DNA of 64,000 bases from Novosphingobium mangrovisedimenti (GCF_025153475.1 NZ_JANZXA010000001.1:124001-188000); one strand, 5' to 3'; positions 26,275 through 34,788 are shown, counted from the stretch's first letter. Notes: generated by a model not told the origin, from the letters alone. Translations and numbers: made by a program.

Positions 26275-26535
26275 TCAGCTACCGCTCGAACCGTTGTCGT
26301 CCGCAGCGATAATCACACCACCAACAACGGCGGCGAGAGCAAGGCCGCCAATCAGGAGGCCCGAAGTGGCCTTCTGCTTCTTGGCGACCGAAGTGGAATT
26401 GCGCGCGCCTTCGGATGCGATCGACACACCGGCCGACGGAACCGAAGCAGCTGCCTTGGTGCCCGCCTGGGCAGCCACGGGAGCAAGCACGAGCCCAGCA
26501 GCAGCAACTGCCGGCAGGACGTTACGAAGGTTCAT
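26275..26535 (-). CDS. Small secreted protein with C-terminal membrane segment
   Basis: 86 residues from an ATG at 26535 behind an AGGAGA site. It has a signal peptide (MNLRNVLPAVAAAGLVLAPVAAQA, probable cut before GTKA), an Ala/Ser-rich middle, and a C-terminal hydrophobic helix GLLIGGLALAAVVGGVIIAA followed by DDNGSSGS. No family was recognised. It is the first gene of the minus-strand arm and is divergent from the M48 protease gene 100 bp away. Confidence 0.7.
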   Translation of the reverse strand: MNLRNVLPAVAAAGLVLAPVAAQAGTKAAASVPSAGVSIASEGARNSTSVAKKQKATSGLLIGGLALAAVVGGVIIAADDNGSSGS

Positions 26536-26578
26536 GAATGGGTTCTCCTGTTGATTGCCCGACACTGGACGAAAGTCC

Positions 26579-26594
26579 GGTATACTCATATACC
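26579..26594. promoter_or_regulatory. Palindrome in the divergent promoter region
   Basis: GGTATA-CTCA-TATACC lies between the small secreted protein and the protease gene. Within it TATACT could serve as a -10 element for the plus strand. It is a possible operator; no -35 with good spacing was found. Confidence 0.4.
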
Positions 26595-26637
26595 GCAACG
26601 CACAATGTCCTGCAAACCTAAATATGCTGTTAAATTC

Positions 26638-27576
26638 ATGTTATTGCGAGCACTAGTGCGGCTGATCGCCATTGTTGCACCGTTCGCCTTCGGTCCCTCG
26701 GCCATACTCGCCACAGCCGAGCCTCAGCCTTGGCCGATAGCGATCCGAACCCAAATAGACCGAATCGGCGCAGTGGAGTTTTCCTTGCGGAAGTCGTCCG
26801 GACACCTCTGCGGGTCGACCAGCACAGCCACCGGCATAAAGATAGACTCCATCATGGCATATGCCATGCAGGACCGCCCCCTCGTCCGCGACCTTACCGG
26901 ACTAGGAGATTTACCCCAGGTAATCGCCGTCGCTCCGGAAAGTCCCGCGCAGGTTGCAGGAATTCGCCCCGGAGATGATATTCTGTCCGTGAACGCCACT
27001 CCGGTTTCCGAAATTGTTGCGAAAGACCCCGAAGCCGGATCGCTTGCGGACCATTTGGAAGAATTGCTCGCCGCAACACCCGAAGGCGAGGACATCACCC
27101 TGGAGCTGGAACGTGGCGGGCATACTCTGACTATAAGCTTCCGCGGAGAGCAACTGTGCGCAACGCGATTCATTCTAAAAACCGGAAAGGGCGTTACCGC
27201 TTACAGCGATGGACAGAACGTCGCCCTGAGCGCCAAGCTCGTCGATTTTGCGCAAAATGCAGACGAACTGGCCGTGTTCGCATCGCATGAGCTGGCACAC
27301 GTTGTGGCCCGCGACGGCAAAGCCAAAGGCCTGCGCGAACGACGCGCGATGGAAGATCGCGCCGACACTCTGGGGGCAGATCTGATGCGTTGCGCAGGTT
27401 ACAACGTCGAGCGAGGGCTTGAAATCTGGCATCGCTACAACCAGCGCGATATACTGCGCTGGCTACGCGACCCGAGTCATCGCAACATCCCCGAACGAGT
27501 CCGCCGCATCGAAGCCCATATTGCAAGCACTCCCGAGACGTGCCCGCCCCCAGGAGTGCCAGAGCTTGAGGACTGA
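26638..27576 (+). CDS. Secreted PDZ-M48 metalloprotease
   Basis: 312 residues from the ATG at 26638 (a start at 26605 is also possible). A signal peptide (LLRALVRLIAIVAPFAFGPSAILA) precedes a PDZ domain (VIAVAPESPAQVAGIRPGDDILSVNATPV) and an M48 catalytic part with HELAHVVARDG (H-E-x-x-H zinc site) and EDRADTLGADLMRCAGYN, whose Glu is the third ligand. It probably acts in the periplasm, in quality control or processing. Its location between the arms of the island suggests a link to the export machinery; the nearby small secreted protein is one possible target. Confidence 0.8.
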   Translation: MLLRALVRLIAIVAPFAFGPSAILATAEPQPWPIAIRTQIDRIGAVEFSLRKSSGHLCGSTSTATGIKIDSIMAYAMQDRPLVRDLTGLGDLPQVIAVAPESPAQVAGIRPGDDILSVNATPVSEIVAKDPEAGSLADHLEELLAATPEGEDITLELERGGHTLTISFRGEQLCATRFILKTGKGVTAYSDGQNVALSAKLVDFAQNADELAVFASHELAHVVARDGKAKGLRERRAMEDRADTLGADLMRCAGYNVERGLEIWHRYNQRDILRWLRDPSHRNIPERVRRIEAHIASTPETCPPPGVPELED

Positions 27577-27851
27577 AAGTCCTCACCCAATGGGATTGCC
27601 AAGCAAGATCAGGCCAAGGGACTTGGTACAGCAGATCGTCATCGATTTGCACCGTTCTGTCGCTATCCTGACGACAGATCGGGCACTTCGACGAAATCTG
27701 ACGTTCCCTGGAAAGCCGGACACCCAATTAAAGATGCGCGACAGTACGGAGCGACTTTCCTACTACGCAGACAACCATCATGTTTCGGCCTAGCCACGCA
27801 GCTATGCGCTCGATATGGCGGACACGCCCAAGGTTATGGAGACATTCGATA

Positions 27852-28565
27852 ATGCTCAGTTCTCGTAGAAGCCTCGGCCTCGCCACCTTGTTTGCGAACC
27901 TCGCGCTAGTGGCAGGCTGTACTTCGGTAACGGAGAATCCGAACCTGCCAGTCGGTCAGGCTGCTTACGATGTCATTCCAGCGACGGTAGAAGCCCCCAC
28001 TGCCTATACGATCGACCCGGCCGATTCCGTCTCTGTCAACGTCTTCGGTGAACCTGATCTCACGTTTGACAAGCTACTTGTGGACAATGCTGGCTTTATC
28101 CAGATGCCACTTATCGGGCAAATCAAGGCAGCTGGACAAACTCCCGCCGAGGTGTCCGGTGAAATTGCGACCCTGCTCGGCAGGCAGTACCTCGTAGACC
28201 CGCAGGTCACCGTCTCGGTTGTCGAAGCCGCGCCGCGATACGTCTCGGTGGAAGGCGAAGTGAACAAACCCGGCGTGTACGAAATCGACTACGACACGAC
28301 CCTGCTCTCTGCCATCGCGCGCGCCGAGAGCCCCACTTATACCGCCAAGCTTAGCGAGGTCGTGATCTTTCGCACGATCAATGGGCAGCGCATGGCCGGG
28401 CGCTTCAACCTCAAGGATATTCGAGGCGGTGTGAGCCCCGATCCGATCGTCAAGGATGGGGACATCGTGATGATAGGCTATTCCGGCAAACGCGGGCTTT
28501 GGCAGGATATCCTGAAAGCCGCGCCGATTTTCAACGCCTTCGCCGTGGTCAGTCGCAACTTCTGA
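27852..28565 (+). CDS. Polysaccharide export outer-membrane lipoprotein (Wza/OPX type)
   Basis: 237 residues. The lipobox LALVAGC gives a lipid-anchored Cys near residue 23. The polysaccharide-export domain YTIDPADSVSVNVFGEPDLTF and two SLBB-like segments (YVSVEGEVNKPGVYEIDYDTTLLSAIARAE) follow. It is shorter than full Wza (about 380) and resembles the short OPX proteins. The ATG at 27852 follows a GGAG site. The family forms the outer-membrane exit with the Wzc-type partner encoded at 22383. Confidence 0.9.
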   Translation: MLSSRRSLGLATLFANLALVAGCTSVTENPNLPVGQAAYDVIPATVEAPTAYTIDPADSVSVNVFGEPDLTFDKLLVDNAGFIQMPLIGQIKAAGQTPAEVSGEIATLLGRQYLVDPQVTVSVVEAAPRYVSVEGEVNKPGVYEIDYDTTLLSAIARAESPTYTAKLSEVVIFRTINGQRMAGRFNLKDIRGGVSPDPIVKDGDIVMIGYSGKRGLWQDILKAAPIFNAFAVVSRNF

Positions 28566-28611
28566 GCCTGGCGGCGGCAACATCGCCTGGTCGGGGCGTC
28601 AGCAAGACATT

Positions 28612-28654
28612 ACGCGTTCCGGGAATTCATTTCCGACGAATTCCCGGAACGCGT
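28612..28654 (+). terminator. Perfect 17-bp hairpin after the Wza-type gene
   Basis: Arms at 28612-28628 (ACGCGTTCCGGGAATTC) and 28638-28654 match exactly around a 9-base loop. The stem is strong, but no T-run follows, so it could be a transcript-end stabiliser or a protein-binding palindrome. Confidence 0.6.
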
Positions 28655-28829
28655 CGGCACAGCGATGCCCATTCGTGTTCATGACCGGTCAAGTCTGGCT
28701 GTCGGCACAGGCGATTACAAACTCAATCGGCCGCGCCGTGCATAACTGGACGATGCGTTTCGAAGTTAGGCAAACGGTCAGAATTCCATATTATCAAGCT
28801 GCACTGTCTGAAACAGCCATCCGGAAAAC

Positions 28830-29834
28830 ATGACCAGCAAAGTCCCCGTCCTCGTTACCGGCGGCGCCGGCTACATCGGCAGTCATGCCGTTCTCGCCCT
28901 CAAGGACGCCGGCTGGCCGGTCGCCGTGGTCGACAACCTAACCACCGGCTTTCGCTTCGCGGTGCCCGAGGGCGTGCCGCTCTATGAAGGCGATATCGAG
29001 GATGCCGATCTGTTGGCGCGCATATTTGCCGAGCAGGGAATCGGGGCGATCATGCATTTCGCCGGGTCGATCATCGTGCCCGAGTCGGTGGAGAACCCGC
29101 TCAAGTACTATCACAACAACACCGCCAAGAGCCGCGCGCTCATCGAAGCGGCAGTAAAGGCCGGGATCCACCACTTCATCTTCAGTTCGACGGCAGCGAC
29201 TTACGGCATCCCGGAAGTCTCGCCGGTAACGGAGGACAGCCCCAAGCTGCCGATCAATCCCTACGGCATGTCGAAACTGATGACCGAAATCATGCTGGGC
29301 GATGTATCGAAGGCGCATCCGTTCAATTACTGCGCGCTGCGCTATTTCAATGTCGCGGGGGCCGATCCGCAGGCACGGACCGGGCAATCGACCGCAGGCG
29401 CGACGCATCTCATCAAGGTCGCCGTCGAAGCCGCCCTCGGCAAGCGCAGCCACGTCGCGGTGTTCGGTACCGATTTCGACACGCCCGACGGCACCGGGGT
29501 GCGCGACTACATCCATGTCTCCGATCTCGCCAATGCCCATGTCCTCGCGCTTGAGGCGCTGATCGACAACCCCGGGCAGTCGTTGACGATGAACTGCGGG
29601 TACGGCCGCGGTTTCTCGGTGCTCGAAGTGCTCGATGCAGTCGACCGGGTCACCAACCAGAAAATCGACCGGCGCATGGAAGGCCGGCGCGCCGGCGATC
29701 CGGATTCGCTGATTTCCGACAACAACCGGATCAAGGCCACGCTGCCCTGGGTTCCGCGCTATGCGGACCTTGCCACGATCGTCGAACATGCGCTCGCATG
29801 GGAACGCAAGCTGACAGAGATTCGCCGACAATAA
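28830..29834 (+). CDS. galE: UDP-glucose 4-epimerase
   Basis: 334 residues. TGGAGYIGSHAVLAL is the NAD-binding motif, FSSTAATYG and YGMSK give the catalytic Ser/Thr, Tyr and Lys, and LRYFNVAGADPQARTGQ plus DGTGVRDYIHVSDLA are GalE hallmarks. It interconverts UDP-glucose and UDP-galactose (or the GlcNAc forms). It lies just after the polysaccharide island and in the same direction as the UDP-sugar genes that follow. Confidence 0.95.
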   Translation: MTSKVPVLVTGGAGYIGSHAVLALKDAGWPVAVVDNLTTGFRFAVPEGVPLYEGDIEDADLLARIFAEQGIGAIMHFAGSIIVPESVENPLKYYHNNTAKSRALIEAAVKAGIHHFIFSSTAATYGIPEVSPVTEDSPKLPINPYGMSKLMTEIMLGDVSKAHPFNYCALRYFNVAGADPQARTGQSTAGATHLIKVAVEAALGKRSHVAVFGTDFDTPDGTGVRDYIHVSDLANAHVLALEALIDNPGQSLTMNCGYGRGFSVLEVLDAVDRVTNQKIDRRMEGRRAGDPDSLISDNNRIKATLPWVPRYADLATIVEHALAWERKLTEIRRQ

Positions 29835-30089
29835 TCTTCGCACGCCCCAAGCTTGGGAAGAGCGGGGAAACGCCCCGAACCCACAGCACAGCCGGGTTCC
29901 GTTGGTTCGCCAGCACTTCCCGATGCCCCGGCTTCGCCGTGCGTCCGGCAATGGGACAAGGCCCGCGGCCAGCGACCAAAAAGTGAAACAGGTCCATGCT
30001 ACTCGCGCCGCGCAGCCCGAAACGGGCAACGTAATCCGGCGCGATGCATGCCCGTGATCCGCATGCGTCAAGCCTGCTCCGAGGTGACC

Positions 30090-30125
30090 GTTCCCGCTTC
30101 CTGCCTTCGGGCCGGCAGCGGGAAC
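30090..30125. repeat. Hairpin 1 upstream of the UDP-glucuronate epimerase
   Basis: GTTCCCGC at 30090-30097 pairs with GCGGGAAC at 30118-30125, and CTGCC/GGCAG pair inside. It ends exactly where the second hairpin begins. Confidence 0.6.
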
Positions 30126-30175
30126 GCGGAGTGGGCACAGGAGAGGCGTGTCCCTCTCTCCTGTGCCCACTCCGC
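30126..30175. repeat. Hairpin 2, perfect 20-bp stem
   Basis: Arms at 30126-30145 and 30156-30175 (starting GCGGAGTGGG) match over 20 bp around a 10-base loop. There is no downstream T-run. The stem is much longer than usual terminators. Confidence 0.7.
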
Positions 30176-30324
30176 AATTCCGGTTCGGCGCGGTATCAGC
30201 CAGGCGCATCGTTCCGGTCCGCCTCTGGCGAGACAATCCGTTATATTCTAGTGCATCTTTTCCATCTAAGGCGCCCCGCAAGGCCGCCAATCGGCAAGAC
30301 GACCGCAGGAGCTTTGGAAACTTC

Positions 30325-31338
30325 ATGGACTGGCAGGATTCGACAGTGCTGGTGACGGGCGCGGCGGGTTTCATCGGCGCCGCCGTTTCCGAAGCGCTGA
30401 TGGCACGCGGACAGCCGGTCGTCGGCATCGACAACATGAACGATTACTACCCGGTCTCGCTCAAGCAGGCGCGGATCGACAGGCTGTCCACGCGCGACAA
30501 CAACCTGTTCCAGTTCCGCCAGGTCGACTTTTCCGACATGGCAGCGTTGAACGGCGCGCTGGAGCAAACCCGCTTTGCCGCGATCGTGCATCTGGGAGCG
30601 CAGGCGGGCGTGCGCTATTCGCTCGAGAACCCGCAGGCCTATGCCGCCTCCAACCTGACCGGGCATGTCAACATGCTCGAACTGGCGCGCGCCCGCGACG
30701 TCGCGCACATGGTCTATGCCAGCTCCAGTTCGGTCTATGGCGGTAATGCCAAGCTGCCCTTCTCGGTGGAGGACCGCGCCGACCACCCCGTCTCGCTCTA
30801 TGCCGCTACCAAGAAGGCCGACGAGCTGATGAGCGAGACTTACGCTCACCTGTTTCGCATCCCGCTCACCGGCCTGCGCTTCTTCACGGTCTACGGCCCC
30901 TGGGGGCGGCCCGACATGGCCATGTGGAAATTCGCCGAGCGCATCCTCTCGGACCGGCCGATCGACGTCTACAACCACGGCGAGATGCAGCGCGACTTCA
31001 CGTATATCGACGACATCGTCTCGGGCGTCCTGGCCTGCCTCGACCGTCCGCCTCTCGACGACGGCGAGGAGAAACCGGGCGGCAGCGTCAAGCCGCACGC
31101 GCTCTACAACATCGGCAACAACCGCCCCGAGCACCTGATGCGCCTGATCGAACTGCTCGAGGAATCCTGCGGTCGCAAGGCACAGCTCAACCTGCTGCCG
31201 ATGCAGCCCGGCGACGTGCCGGCGACCTATGCCGACATCACTGCCCTGACCCGTGACACCGGCTACGCCCCGACGACCTCGCTCGAAGCGGGCGTACCGC
31301 TCTTCGTGAACTGGTTTAGGAAATACCATTCCTTGTGA
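30325..31338 (+). CDS. UDP-glucuronate 4-epimerase
   Basis: 337 residues from the ATG at 30325. TGAAGFIGAAVSEALMARGQPVVGIDNMNDYYPVSLKQARI, YASSSSVYGGNAKLPF, YAATKKADELM and LRFFTVYGPWGRPDMAMWKF are the signature of the CapI/GAE group, which makes UDP-galacturonate from UDP-glucuronate. It sits directly before ugd, which makes its substrate. The long in-frame upstream extension overlaps the hairpins and is not coding. Confidence 0.93.
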   Translation: MDWQDSTVLVTGAAGFIGAAVSEALMARGQPVVGIDNMNDYYPVSLKQARIDRLSTRDNNLFQFRQVDFSDMAALNGALEQTRFAAIVHLGAQAGVRYSLENPQAYAASNLTGHVNMLELARARDVAHMVYASSSSVYGGNAKLPFSVEDRADHPVSLYAATKKADELMSETYAHLFRIPLTGLRFFTVYGPWGRPDMAMWKFAERILSDRPIDVYNHGEMQRDFTYIDDIVSGVLACLDRPPLDDGEEKPGGSVKPHALYNIGNNRPEHLMRLIELLEESCGRKAQLNLLPMQPGDVPATYADITALTRDTGYAPTTSLEAGVPLFVNWFRKYHSL

Positions 31339-31427
31339 ACCATTCATTGTAACTATGCCGCTATGGCGTTGGACTTTGCTGAGCCTGGCCCTAAAGGCCG
31401 GGCGAATTTCGACCGGATGAGGTTCGT

Positions 31428-32738
31428 ATGAAGATTGCAATGGTAGGCTCGGGCTATGTCGGGCTGGTTTCGGGTGCCTGCTTCGCCGATTTCGGCCACG
31501 ACGTTGTCTGCATCGACAAGGACCAGTCGAAGATCGACCGCCTCCACGAAGGGGTAATGCCGATCTACGAGCCGGGCCTCGACGCTCTCGTGGCCAGCAA
31601 CGTCAAGGCGGGCCGACTCACCTTCACCACCGACCTTGCCGAGGGCATCAAGGATGCCAGTGCCATCTTCATCGCAGTGGGCACGCCTTCACGTCGCGGT
31701 GACGGGCATGCGGACCTCTCGTTCGTCTATGCCGTCGCGCGCGAAGTGGGCGAGAGCCTTTCGAACGATGCCGTCGTGGTCACCAAGTCGACCGTGCCGG
31801 TCGGCACCGGCGATGAGGTCGAGCGCATTCTCAAGGAAAGCGGCACGCCGCATCAGGTCGCCGTGGTCTCCAATCCAGAATTCCTGCGCGAGGGCGCGGC
31901 GATCGGCGACTTCAAGCGCCCCGACCGTATCGTCATCGGCGCCGAGGACGAGTTCGGACGCGAGGTGATGCGCGAAGTCTACCGCCCGCTGTTCCTCAAC
32001 GAATCCCCGATCCTGTTCACGTCGCGCCGCTCGTCGGAACTCATCAAGTACGCCGCCAACGCCTTCCTCGCGACCAAGATCACGTTCATCAACGAGATCG
32101 CGGACCTGTGCGAGAAAGTGGGCGGCAACGTCCAGGACGTGGCCCGCGGCATCGGGCTGGACGGCCGCATCGGAGGCAAGTTCCTCCACGCCGGTCCTGG
32201 CTACGGCGGCTCGTGCTTCCCCAAGGATACGCTGGCGCTGCTCAAGACCGCCGAGGACTATGAAAGCCCGGTGCGGATCGTCGAGGCGGTTGCCAAGGTC
32301 AACGACCTGCGCAAGCGCGCCATGGGCCGCAAGGTCGTGGAAGCACTCGGCGGTGCGGACGCGGCGCGCGGGAAGCGCGTGGCGATGCTCGGCCTGACCT
32401 TCAAGCCCAACACCGACGACATGCGCGATTCCCCGGCAATCGCCGTTGCCCAGACGCTCGACGATGCCGGCGTCTCGGTTGCCGCCTACGATCCCGAAGG
32501 CATGGAACTGGCAAAGCCGCTGATGCCCGAAGTGGAAATGGCGGCCGATCCCTATACCGCGATCGAAGGGGCCGATGCCGTGGTGATCGTGACCGAATGG
32601 GACGCATTCCGCGCTCTCGACCTGGAGCGCGTGAAGGCGCTCGCCAATGCGCCCGTTCTGGTCGACCTGCGCAACATCTACCAGCCCGACGCCATGCGCG
32701 AGGCTGGCTTCGCCTACTCGTCCATCGGCCGCGTCTGA
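31428..32738 (+). CDS. ugd: UDP-glucose 6-dehydrogenase
   Basis: 436 residues. MVGSGYVGLVSGACFADFGHDV is the NAD-binding motif, STVPVGTGDEV the conserved Thr region and GPGYGGSCFPKDTLAL holds the catalytic Cys. It oxidises UDP-glucose to UDP-glucuronate with two NAD+. With the preceding epimerase and galE it forms a UDP-sugar supply group. It lies 89 bp after the epimerase gene. Confidence 0.96.
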   Translation: MKIAMVGSGYVGLVSGACFADFGHDVVCIDKDQSKIDRLHEGVMPIYEPGLDALVASNVKAGRLTFTTDLAEGIKDASAIFIAVGTPSRRGDGHADLSFVYAVAREVGESLSNDAVVVTKSTVPVGTGDEVERILKESGTPHQVAVVSNPEFLREGAAIGDFKRPDRIVIGAEDEFGREVMREVYRPLFLNESPILFTSRRSSELIKYAANAFLATKITFINEIADLCEKVGGNVQDVARGIGLDGRIGGKFLHAGPGYGGSCFPKDTLALLKTAEDYESPVRIVEAVAKVNDLRKRAMGRKVVEALGGADAARGKRVAMLGLTFKPNTDDMRDSPAIAVAQTLDDAGVSVAAYDPEGMELAKPLMPEVEMAADPYTAIEGADAVVIVTEWDAFRALDLERVKALANAPVLVDLRNIYQPDAMREAGFAYSSIGRV

Positions 32739-32758
32739 AGCAAGGTTTGCCTGTCCTG

Positions 32759-32784
32759 GCCGGGCGTGCCTAGCCGCGCCCGGC
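32759..32784. terminator. Stem-loop between ugd and a convergent small gene
   Basis: GCCGGGCG at 32759-32766 pairs with CGCCCGGC at 32777-32784. It is placed to end transcription from ugd and, on the other strand, from the small gene. No T-run is seen on the plus strand. Confidence 0.45.
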
Positions 32785-33015
32785 TGACCGGACCGGAGCC
32801 GATCCCGTCTCGATACCCTGACGACCACAGGGTTCATCGGGCATGGCAGCAGCGCCCATGCCATTGGCAAGGGCAGAACGGGCAGCTTCCAGGGCCGTCG
32901 CCGCATGCACCGCCGGCACCATCAGACCAAGCCTGTCATATAGCGAGACGATCTCGTCCAGAGCATCGATCGATGCGCGAAGCGCGTCTTTGCGAGAGGC
33001 AGCGTTTGGGTACAT
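32770..33015 (-). CDS. Small hypothetical helical protein
   Basis: 81 residues, mostly one or two amphipathic helices (RKDALRASIDALDEIVSLYDRLGLMVPAVHAATALEAARSAL) and a disordered tail. The sequence pattern looks coding and resembles small sphingomonad proteins of unknown function. The start ATG at 33015 is preceded by GGAATGGA. No further clue to function. Confidence 0.5.
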   Translation of the reverse strand: MYPNAASRKDALRASIDALDEIVSLYDRLGLMVPAVHAATALEAARSALANGMGAAAMPDEPCGRQGIETGSAPVRSAGRG

Positions 33016-33163
33016 CTATTCCATTCCAGATTCGAATCGGCCGCCCTCGGCCTACTTAGCCCACCACGGGTAAGAACCTAACGGATTTCCCAGGGTTCCC
33101 GGACGGCACAAAAATTTCAAACGCTTACATTCCCCTAGTGAAGAAAATTTTATTCCAAAATGG

Positions 33164-33180
33164 AGTAAACAATGTTTACT
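33164..33180. promoter_or_regulatory. Palindrome AGTAAAC-AAT-GTTTACT upstream of the winged-helix gene
   Basis: A perfect 7-3-7 palindrome 38 bp before the start codon at 33218, in an AT-rich promoter region. It is a likely operator, possibly for the regulator encoded just after it. Confidence 0.5.
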
Positions 33181-33217
33181 AATCTGCGCGGCAGCAGGGC
33201 TGCATCAAGGGGCGCAA

Positions 33218-33664
33218 ATGCAACAGAATACCAACAGGGAACGTGAAAGTTCTAGCCTGTTCGAAAAACTCGGCCTGGATCTTAACATCGACTTGAGAAC
33301 CAGAAATTCCACGGCTTGCAACGACACGACCGACGGCGGCACAAATATCGCCGAAATACTATTCAAAATTCGGCGAAAAAGAGATGAGGTTCTAGGATCC
33401 GGAATATTCCATGATCCTGCCTGGGATATTTTACTAAGCCTGTATTGCGCAGAAGCTGACCAGAAGCCGATACACATTAGCAGTGCATGTCTGGCCGCCG
33501 GCGTCCCCGCCTCGACCGGAGCGCGGTGGGCGGCAATCCTGATCCAGAATGGACATGTCGAGCAACACAACGACCCTGCAGATGCGGGCCAGTCGCTGCT
33601 CAGCCTGACACCGTCGGCCCGCAAGGCGCTCGACAGCCTGTTCGCGCCTTTCGAAAGCAGATAG
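33218..33664 (+). CDS. Winged-helix, MarR-like DNA-binding protein
   Basis: 148 residues. The C-terminal half (AWDILLSLYCAEADQKPIHISSACLAAGVPASTGARWAAILIQNGHVEQH...LLSLTPSARKALDSLF) has the recognition-helix and wing pattern of MarR-like winged-helix proteins. The N-terminal 60 residues are polar. The start ATG follows AAGGGG. It is a probable transcription factor with unknown target; the palindrome upstream hints at self-regulation. Confidence 0.75.
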   Translation: MQQNTNRERESSSLFEKLGLDLNIDLRTRNSTACNDTTDGGTNIAEILFKIRRKRDEVLGSGIFHDPAWDILLSLYCAEADQKPIHISSACLAAGVPASTGARWAAILIQNGHVEQHNDPADAGQSLLSLTPSARKALDSLFAPFESR

Positions 33665-33808
33665 CCGGAAACGGACCGATCGGGACGCGACGGGAATTCC
33701 TCCGGCTCGGCTGATCGCCGGACCAACCGCCGCGACACGACGGACGACCCGTTTCTTTCGCCGGCAGGAGTGATAGAAGGTATCTATCGAAAGCTGCCGG
33801 GAAGGTGC

Positions 33809-34708
33809 ATGCAACTACGCGCGCTGCGCTATTTCGTGACCCTGGCGCGCGAAGAACACTTCGCGCGCGCCGCAGATATATGCGGGGTCGCGCAACCGAC
33901 GCTGTCCTCCGCACTGAACTCGCTCGAAACCCAGCTCGGCAAGCGCCTCGTCGAACGCGACAGACGCTACATCGGATTGACCGAAGAAGGCCGCGCCATG
34001 CTGCCCTGGGCGCAGCAGCTGCTCGCCGCGCATGAGGCCATGGTCCATGCGGTCGAGGCGCTCGGTGGACCACTGCGCGGCGAGTTCCGGCTCGGTGCGA
34101 TTCCCGCGGCCATGCCCAGCGTCGGGCAGTTCACGCAGGCACTGCTGCGGCAACATCCCGGCATGACGCTCTCGGTCCGCTCGCAGACCTCGCGCGAAAT
34201 CATGCGGGCCATCGAAGCCTTCGAGATCGACGCTGGCGTGACCTATCTCGACCACGAGAGCCCTTCGAACGTAATCAGCGTGCCGCTCTACGCCGAACGC
34301 TACGTTTTCGTCACCGCCGAAGCCGGCACGCAGCGCGAATCCGGCGCCGTTTCATGGCAAGAGGTCGCTCGCCATCCACTATGCCTGCTTCACCAGGGCA
34401 TGCAGAACCGGCGCATTCTCGACGGACTGCTCGACGCGCACGGCCTTTCGGCCACCCCGCGTGCAACGGCGGACAGCTACATCGCCCTGCTCGCCATGGT
34501 CCAGTCCGGCGGCCTCGCGACGGTCATGCCCGAACGATACGTGGACCTGATCGAAGGGACGGACTGGGCGCATGTCCGCCCCCTCGCCATGGATGCCGCC
34601 ATCAGCCGCATCGGCCTCGTCGTCGGCGACCGGGGCCCGCTCGATCCCGTGGCGGCGGCGGCGCTCAACTGCGCACGGCGCATTGCCGGGGAATCGATGC
34701 GTGATTGA
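33809..34708 (+). CDS. LysR-family regulator of the formate dehydrogenase operon
   Basis: 299 residues from the ATG at 33809. The helix-turn-helix LRYFVTLAREEHFARAADICGVAQPTLSSALNSLETQLGKRLVERDRR is typical, followed by the effector-binding domain (LRGEFRLGAIPAAMPSVGQFTQALLR). It is encoded directly upstream of and in the same direction as fdsG, with a T-N11-A palindrome overlapping its stop codon. Comparable LysR genes (FdsR) sit beside fds operons in other Proteobacteria. The effector is not known; formate is an inference. Confidence 0.88.
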   Translation: MQLRALRYFVTLAREEHFARAADICGVAQPTLSSALNSLETQLGKRLVERDRRYIGLTEEGRAMLPWAQQLLAAHEAMVHAVEALGGPLRGEFRLGAIPAAMPSVGQFTQALLRQHPGMTLSVRSQTSREIMRAIEAFEIDAGVTYLDHESPSNVISVPLYAERYVFVTAEAGTQRESGAVSWQEVARHPLCLLHQGMQNRRILDGLLDAHGLSATPRATADSYIALLAMVQSGGLATVMPERYVDLIEGTDWAHVRPLAMDAAISRIGLVVGDRGPLDPVAAAALNCARRIAGESMRD

Positions 34709-34726
34709 ATTTTTCTATCACGCATC
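34696..34726. promoter_or_regulatory. LysR-type operator overlapping the lysR stop codon
   Basis: GATGCGTGAT at 34696-34705 and ATCACGCATC at 34717-34726 form a perfect 10-bp inverted repeat separated by 11 bases, giving T-N11-A exactly. A further half-site GCGTGAT lies at 34764-34770, between this repeat and the fdsG start. The layout fits a LysR recognition site plus activation site. Confidence 0.8.
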
Positions 34727-34788
34727 ACCCTAATCAATTTGACCGTCCGGCCCCGATACCGCAGCGTGATGCCCAAGAGAGAGGCACC

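Larger units (their letters stand above)
29835..30324. other. Non-coding GC-rich gap with tandem hairpins
   Basis: About 490 bp without a convincing gene. Besides the two adjacent hairpins at 30090-30175 listed separately, no protein features were found. A long 5' leader or a small RNA for the gene at 30325 is possible. Confidence 0.5.

Noticed and set aside
30148..30324. Longer N-terminus for the UDP-glucuronate epimerase
   Set aside because: It overlaps a hairpin and contains no homology-like sequence; the ATG at 30325 precedes the Rossmann fold directly.
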